64,000 nucleotides of DNA from CAIMMJ01 sp037131955 (GTDB lineage: Bacteria; Bacteroidota; Bacteroidia; UBA4408). A program made the translations under genes and the position numbers. Of this stretch, positions 62,189 through 64,000 are shown piece after piece; position 1 is the stretch's first letter; each line of letters starts with the position of its first letter. The stretch covers positions 8,943 to 72,942 of the forward strand of contig JBAXQC010000006.1 in the NCBI GenBank assembly GCA_037131955.1. Reading direction: 5' to 3'. Below the pieces are notes generated by a model that was not told where the DNA came from, made no database searches, and worked only from the letters and a program-made list of their open reading frames with translations.

Positions 62189-62590
62189 ATGGAAAGATTA
62201 AAATATTGTTATTTAACCGAAATGGCAATTGACCCATTAGGGCAATCAGGCGGAAATAACCAAAGAAGAGGAAGTGTTTCTGCAGCACAAAGGGGAGATT
62301 TGCCGGATTTTGATGAACTAGCAATTTCAAAGGATGGTTCAACTCTTGAAGCCAAAGTGCTGTTGTATCCCAACCCTGCACAAAACTTAATAAATGTAGA
62401 AAGCAAAGAATCTAATATTGTATTTTATGAACTAAGCAGCCCTGCTGGTTTAATTTTAAAAACTGAAAAAGTTCAAAGTACAAATATTTTTACCATTGAT
62501 GTATCTAAGTTAAGTTCAGGATTTTATTTCTGTAAGTTTTTTGATACCAACAATCAATCAACCATACAAAAAGTAAATATCATTAAATAA
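62189..62590 (+). CDS. Short protein with T9SS type A sorting domain, probably a gene remnant
   Basis: The 133-residue product ends in a type A T9SS sorting domain (VLLYPNPAQNLINVE to KVNIIK) but has no signal peptide at its ATG. Its N-terminal part (IDPLGQSGGNNQRRGSVSAAQRGDLP) is Gly/Gln/Arg-rich and does not match a fold I know. Without export it could not reach the SprA channel, so this looks like the 3' end of a longer cargo gene that lost its start; an in-frame stop lies just before the ATG. A similar broken end occurs at 10456-10929. A terminator follows 10 bp after the stop. Confidence 0.55.
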   Translation: MERLKYCYLTEMAIDPLGQSGGNNQRRGSVSAAQRGDLPDFDELAISKDGSTLEAKVLLYPNPAQNLINVESKESNIVFYELSSPAGLILKTEKVQSTNIFTIDVSKLSSGFYFCKFFDTNNQSTIQKVNIIK

Positions 62591-62600
62591 TTTATTAATA

Positions 62601-62631
62601 ATCAGGGCAACTTTGTGTTGCCCTGATTTTT
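62601..62631 (+). terminator. Intrinsic terminator after the T9SS fragment
   Basis: ATCAGGGCAAC (62601-62611) and GTTGCCCTGAT (62617-62627) form an 11-bp perfect stem with a TTTGT loop, followed by TTTT. It ends the transcript of 62189-62590; the next gene starts 5 bp later. Confidence 0.9.
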
Positions 62632-62635
62632 ATAT

Positions 62636-64000
62636 ATGAAGAAGTTATACCTCTTAATTCATCTTTTATTTTATTTTGGCGCCAAGTCTCAAATAAACTT
62701 GGTACCCAACCCTTCGTTTGATCTTACCAACTTAGAATATGCCCAAAATGGGCAATGTATTTTTGGTGTTGGTTATCCTTCTTACGTTAGTCCTTGGAGT
62801 ACCTTAACTTATGGGGGTACAGTTATTTTTCCATTTGATACTTGTTCTATCATGCCCGATTTAAGAGTGCCATATACCATTTATGGATATCAACTTCCTC
62901 ATTCAGGCAGTTCTTTTGTAGCATTTTCTGCAATTTCATATTCAATTCCTAATCCACAATTCCTGCACAACAGAACTTTTCCTTTCTGTAAACTAAAAAA
63001 ACAATTAATTCAAAACAAAACCTATTGTTTTGAAATGTTTGTGAATCTGCCAGATTCAATGAATTTTACTTGCAACGATTTAGGGGCTTATTTCTCTGCC
63101 GATAGTTTGGTGTATAATGATTTAGTCTCCATTACCCAACAAGTATTTCCGCAAATAAACAATGATCCTATTTCTAATCCATTAACCTCAAAAACAGAAT
63201 GGATGAGTGTAAAAGGAAGCTTTGTGGCACAAGGAACAGAGCAATACATGACCTTAGGCAATTTTAAAGGCCATTACGAAACAGATACAACCAACGTTGA
63301 AAATAATTTTAGATTTACAAACATAGGATTATCCCTCGACGACGTATCATTGGTAGAACTAAAAGCCCTCAACCAAGAGCATGATACCTTGCTGGTATGT
63401 GCAGGAGAAAGCAAAACACTTTCTGTTTTTCCAGATATTACAAGTATTTTGTGGAGCAACGGTGATACCCTTACGAACATAAGCGTAAACGCAGCAGGTA
63501 AATATTGGGTAAGAGGCACTAATGCATGTGGCACTGTTACAGATACCTTTTGGGTAAAAATTTTACCACAGGAGCAATATAATTTTTCTTTAGGTAATGA
63601 TGTTTTTCAGTGCGATAGCATCAGCACCAATTTAAGCATCAACAATCCTTTTTTAAATAATTATTTATGGAGCACCGGAGATACTACCCAAACTATTGCT
63701 ACAAACCAACCCGGCACAATTTGGGCAATCAGCAATAGCCAATGTGGTTTAAGGACAGATACAATAAATTTGTTTGTTTTCCCGGCACCCCAACTAAACC
63801 TTGGCCAAGATACTAGCCTTTGCATTGGGCAAACTTTAAGCCTAAACGCAGGAAATTTTACAAGCTATTATTGGAACACACAAGACACCACTGCAAGCAT
63901 AATTGCCAAACAAAGCAATACTTATGTTGTGCAAGTGCAAGATACCAACAACTGCACAGCAAAAGATTCTATAAACGTAACTTTTGAGCAAGCCTCGTAT
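62636..64000 (+). CDS. Secreted Ig-like repeat protein, probably T9SS cargo (3' end outside window)
   Basis: Open from the ATG at 62636 to the window end (455 codons, no stop). A signal peptide (LYLLIHLLFYFGAKSQ) ends near residue 18, followed by INLVPNPSFD, the start of a carbohydrate-binding-like domain common in Bacteroidota secreted proteins, running to LDDVSLVEL near residue 240. From ~250 on there are Ig-like modules of about 75-85 residues with a Cys, YLWSTGDTTQTI and SLNAGNFTSYYW, the same module type as in the adhesin at 26130. A T9SS C-terminal domain is expected beyond the window. Its role is unknown. Confidence 0.85.
   Translation, partial: MKKLYLLIHLLFYFGAKSQINLVPNPSFDLTNLEYAQNGQCIFGVGYPSYVSPWSTLTYGGTVIFPFDTCSIMPDLRVPYTIYGYQLPHSGSSFVAFSAISYSIPNPQFLHNRTFPFCKLKKQLIQNKTYCFEMFVNLPDSMNFTCNDLGAYFSADSLVYNDLVSITQQVFPQINNDPISNPLTSKTEWMSVKGSFVAQGTEQYMTLGNFKGHYETDTTNVENNFRFTNIGLSLDDVSLVELKALNQEHDTLLVCAGESKTLSVFPDITSILWSNGDTLTNISVNAAGKYWVRGTNACGTVTDTFWVKILPQEQYNFSLGNDVFQCDSISTNLSINNPFLNNYLWSTGDTTQTIATNQPGTIWAISNSQCGLRTDTINLFVFPAPQLNLGQDTSLCIGQTLSLNAGNFTSYYWNTQDTTASIIAKQSNTYVVQVQDTNNCTAKDSINVTFEQASY

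Overview
The window reads as chromosomal DNA of a low-GC member of the Bacteroidota. The taxonomic evidence is the type IX secretion apparatus and its cargo (SprA, a PorP/SprF protein, an OmpA-type lipoprotein, several proteins with T9SS C-terminal sorting domains and a giant Ig-like adhesin), Bacteroidota-only families such as DUF2480, and promoters of the TTG-N19-TAnnTTTG type. The order or genus cannot be fixed from the sequence alone. No rRNA, tRNA, CRISPR array, transposase or prophage was seen.

Region 1-7.3 kb: a partial fabG, L-2-hydroxyglutarate oxidase, a tightly overlapping set of four envelope genes around a YidD-like protein (a LolA-like secreted protein, YidD, and two paralogous repeat-plus-membrane proteins), a secreted heavy-metal-associated protein, and accB-accC. 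Region 7.3-11 kb is an accessory patch: a clan AA aspartic protease gene is broken into a 5' and a 3' remnant with a class II Fic gene between them. A T9SS cargo gene and a second, nonsense-mutated T9SS remnant follow.

Region 11-25.4 kb is mainly carbon metabolism: paaD and paaA of phenylacetyl-CoA epoxidase, an orphan 3-oxoacid CoA-transferase subunit B, 2-oxoglutarate dehydrogenase E1, acetyl-CoA synthetase and the ring-opening enzyme PaaZ. A two-gene envelope polysaccharide-type unit (large polytopic protein plus GT9 glycosyltransferase) interrupts it. Phenylacetate genes are scattered rather than in one operon; CoA-transferase, acetyl-CoA synthetase and 2-oxoglutarate dehydrogenase could handle the products.

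Region 25.4-38.4 kb is a surface and gliding unit: a ~3100-residue adhesin with a perfect-looking 438-bp internal tandem duplication, then PorP/SprF and an OmpA-family lipoprotein, closed by a strong terminator. Region 38.6-52.5 kb is housekeeping: a cyclophilin-FKBP fusion, a SufE/SufT-like/DUF2480 set, a WYL regulator, GDP-fucose synthase, an outer-membrane barrel candidate, an HD phosphohydrolase, holB, tsaB, an adaptor/TolC pair, VanZ and gcvH. Region 52.6-60.6 kb holds sprA and ruvA.

Region 60.6-64 kb is again accessory: an array of 183-bp tandem repeats with conserved hairpins, a DUF4160/DUF2442 gene pair, a short T9SS fragment, a terminator, and the 5' part of another Ig-like secreted protein that runs off the window.
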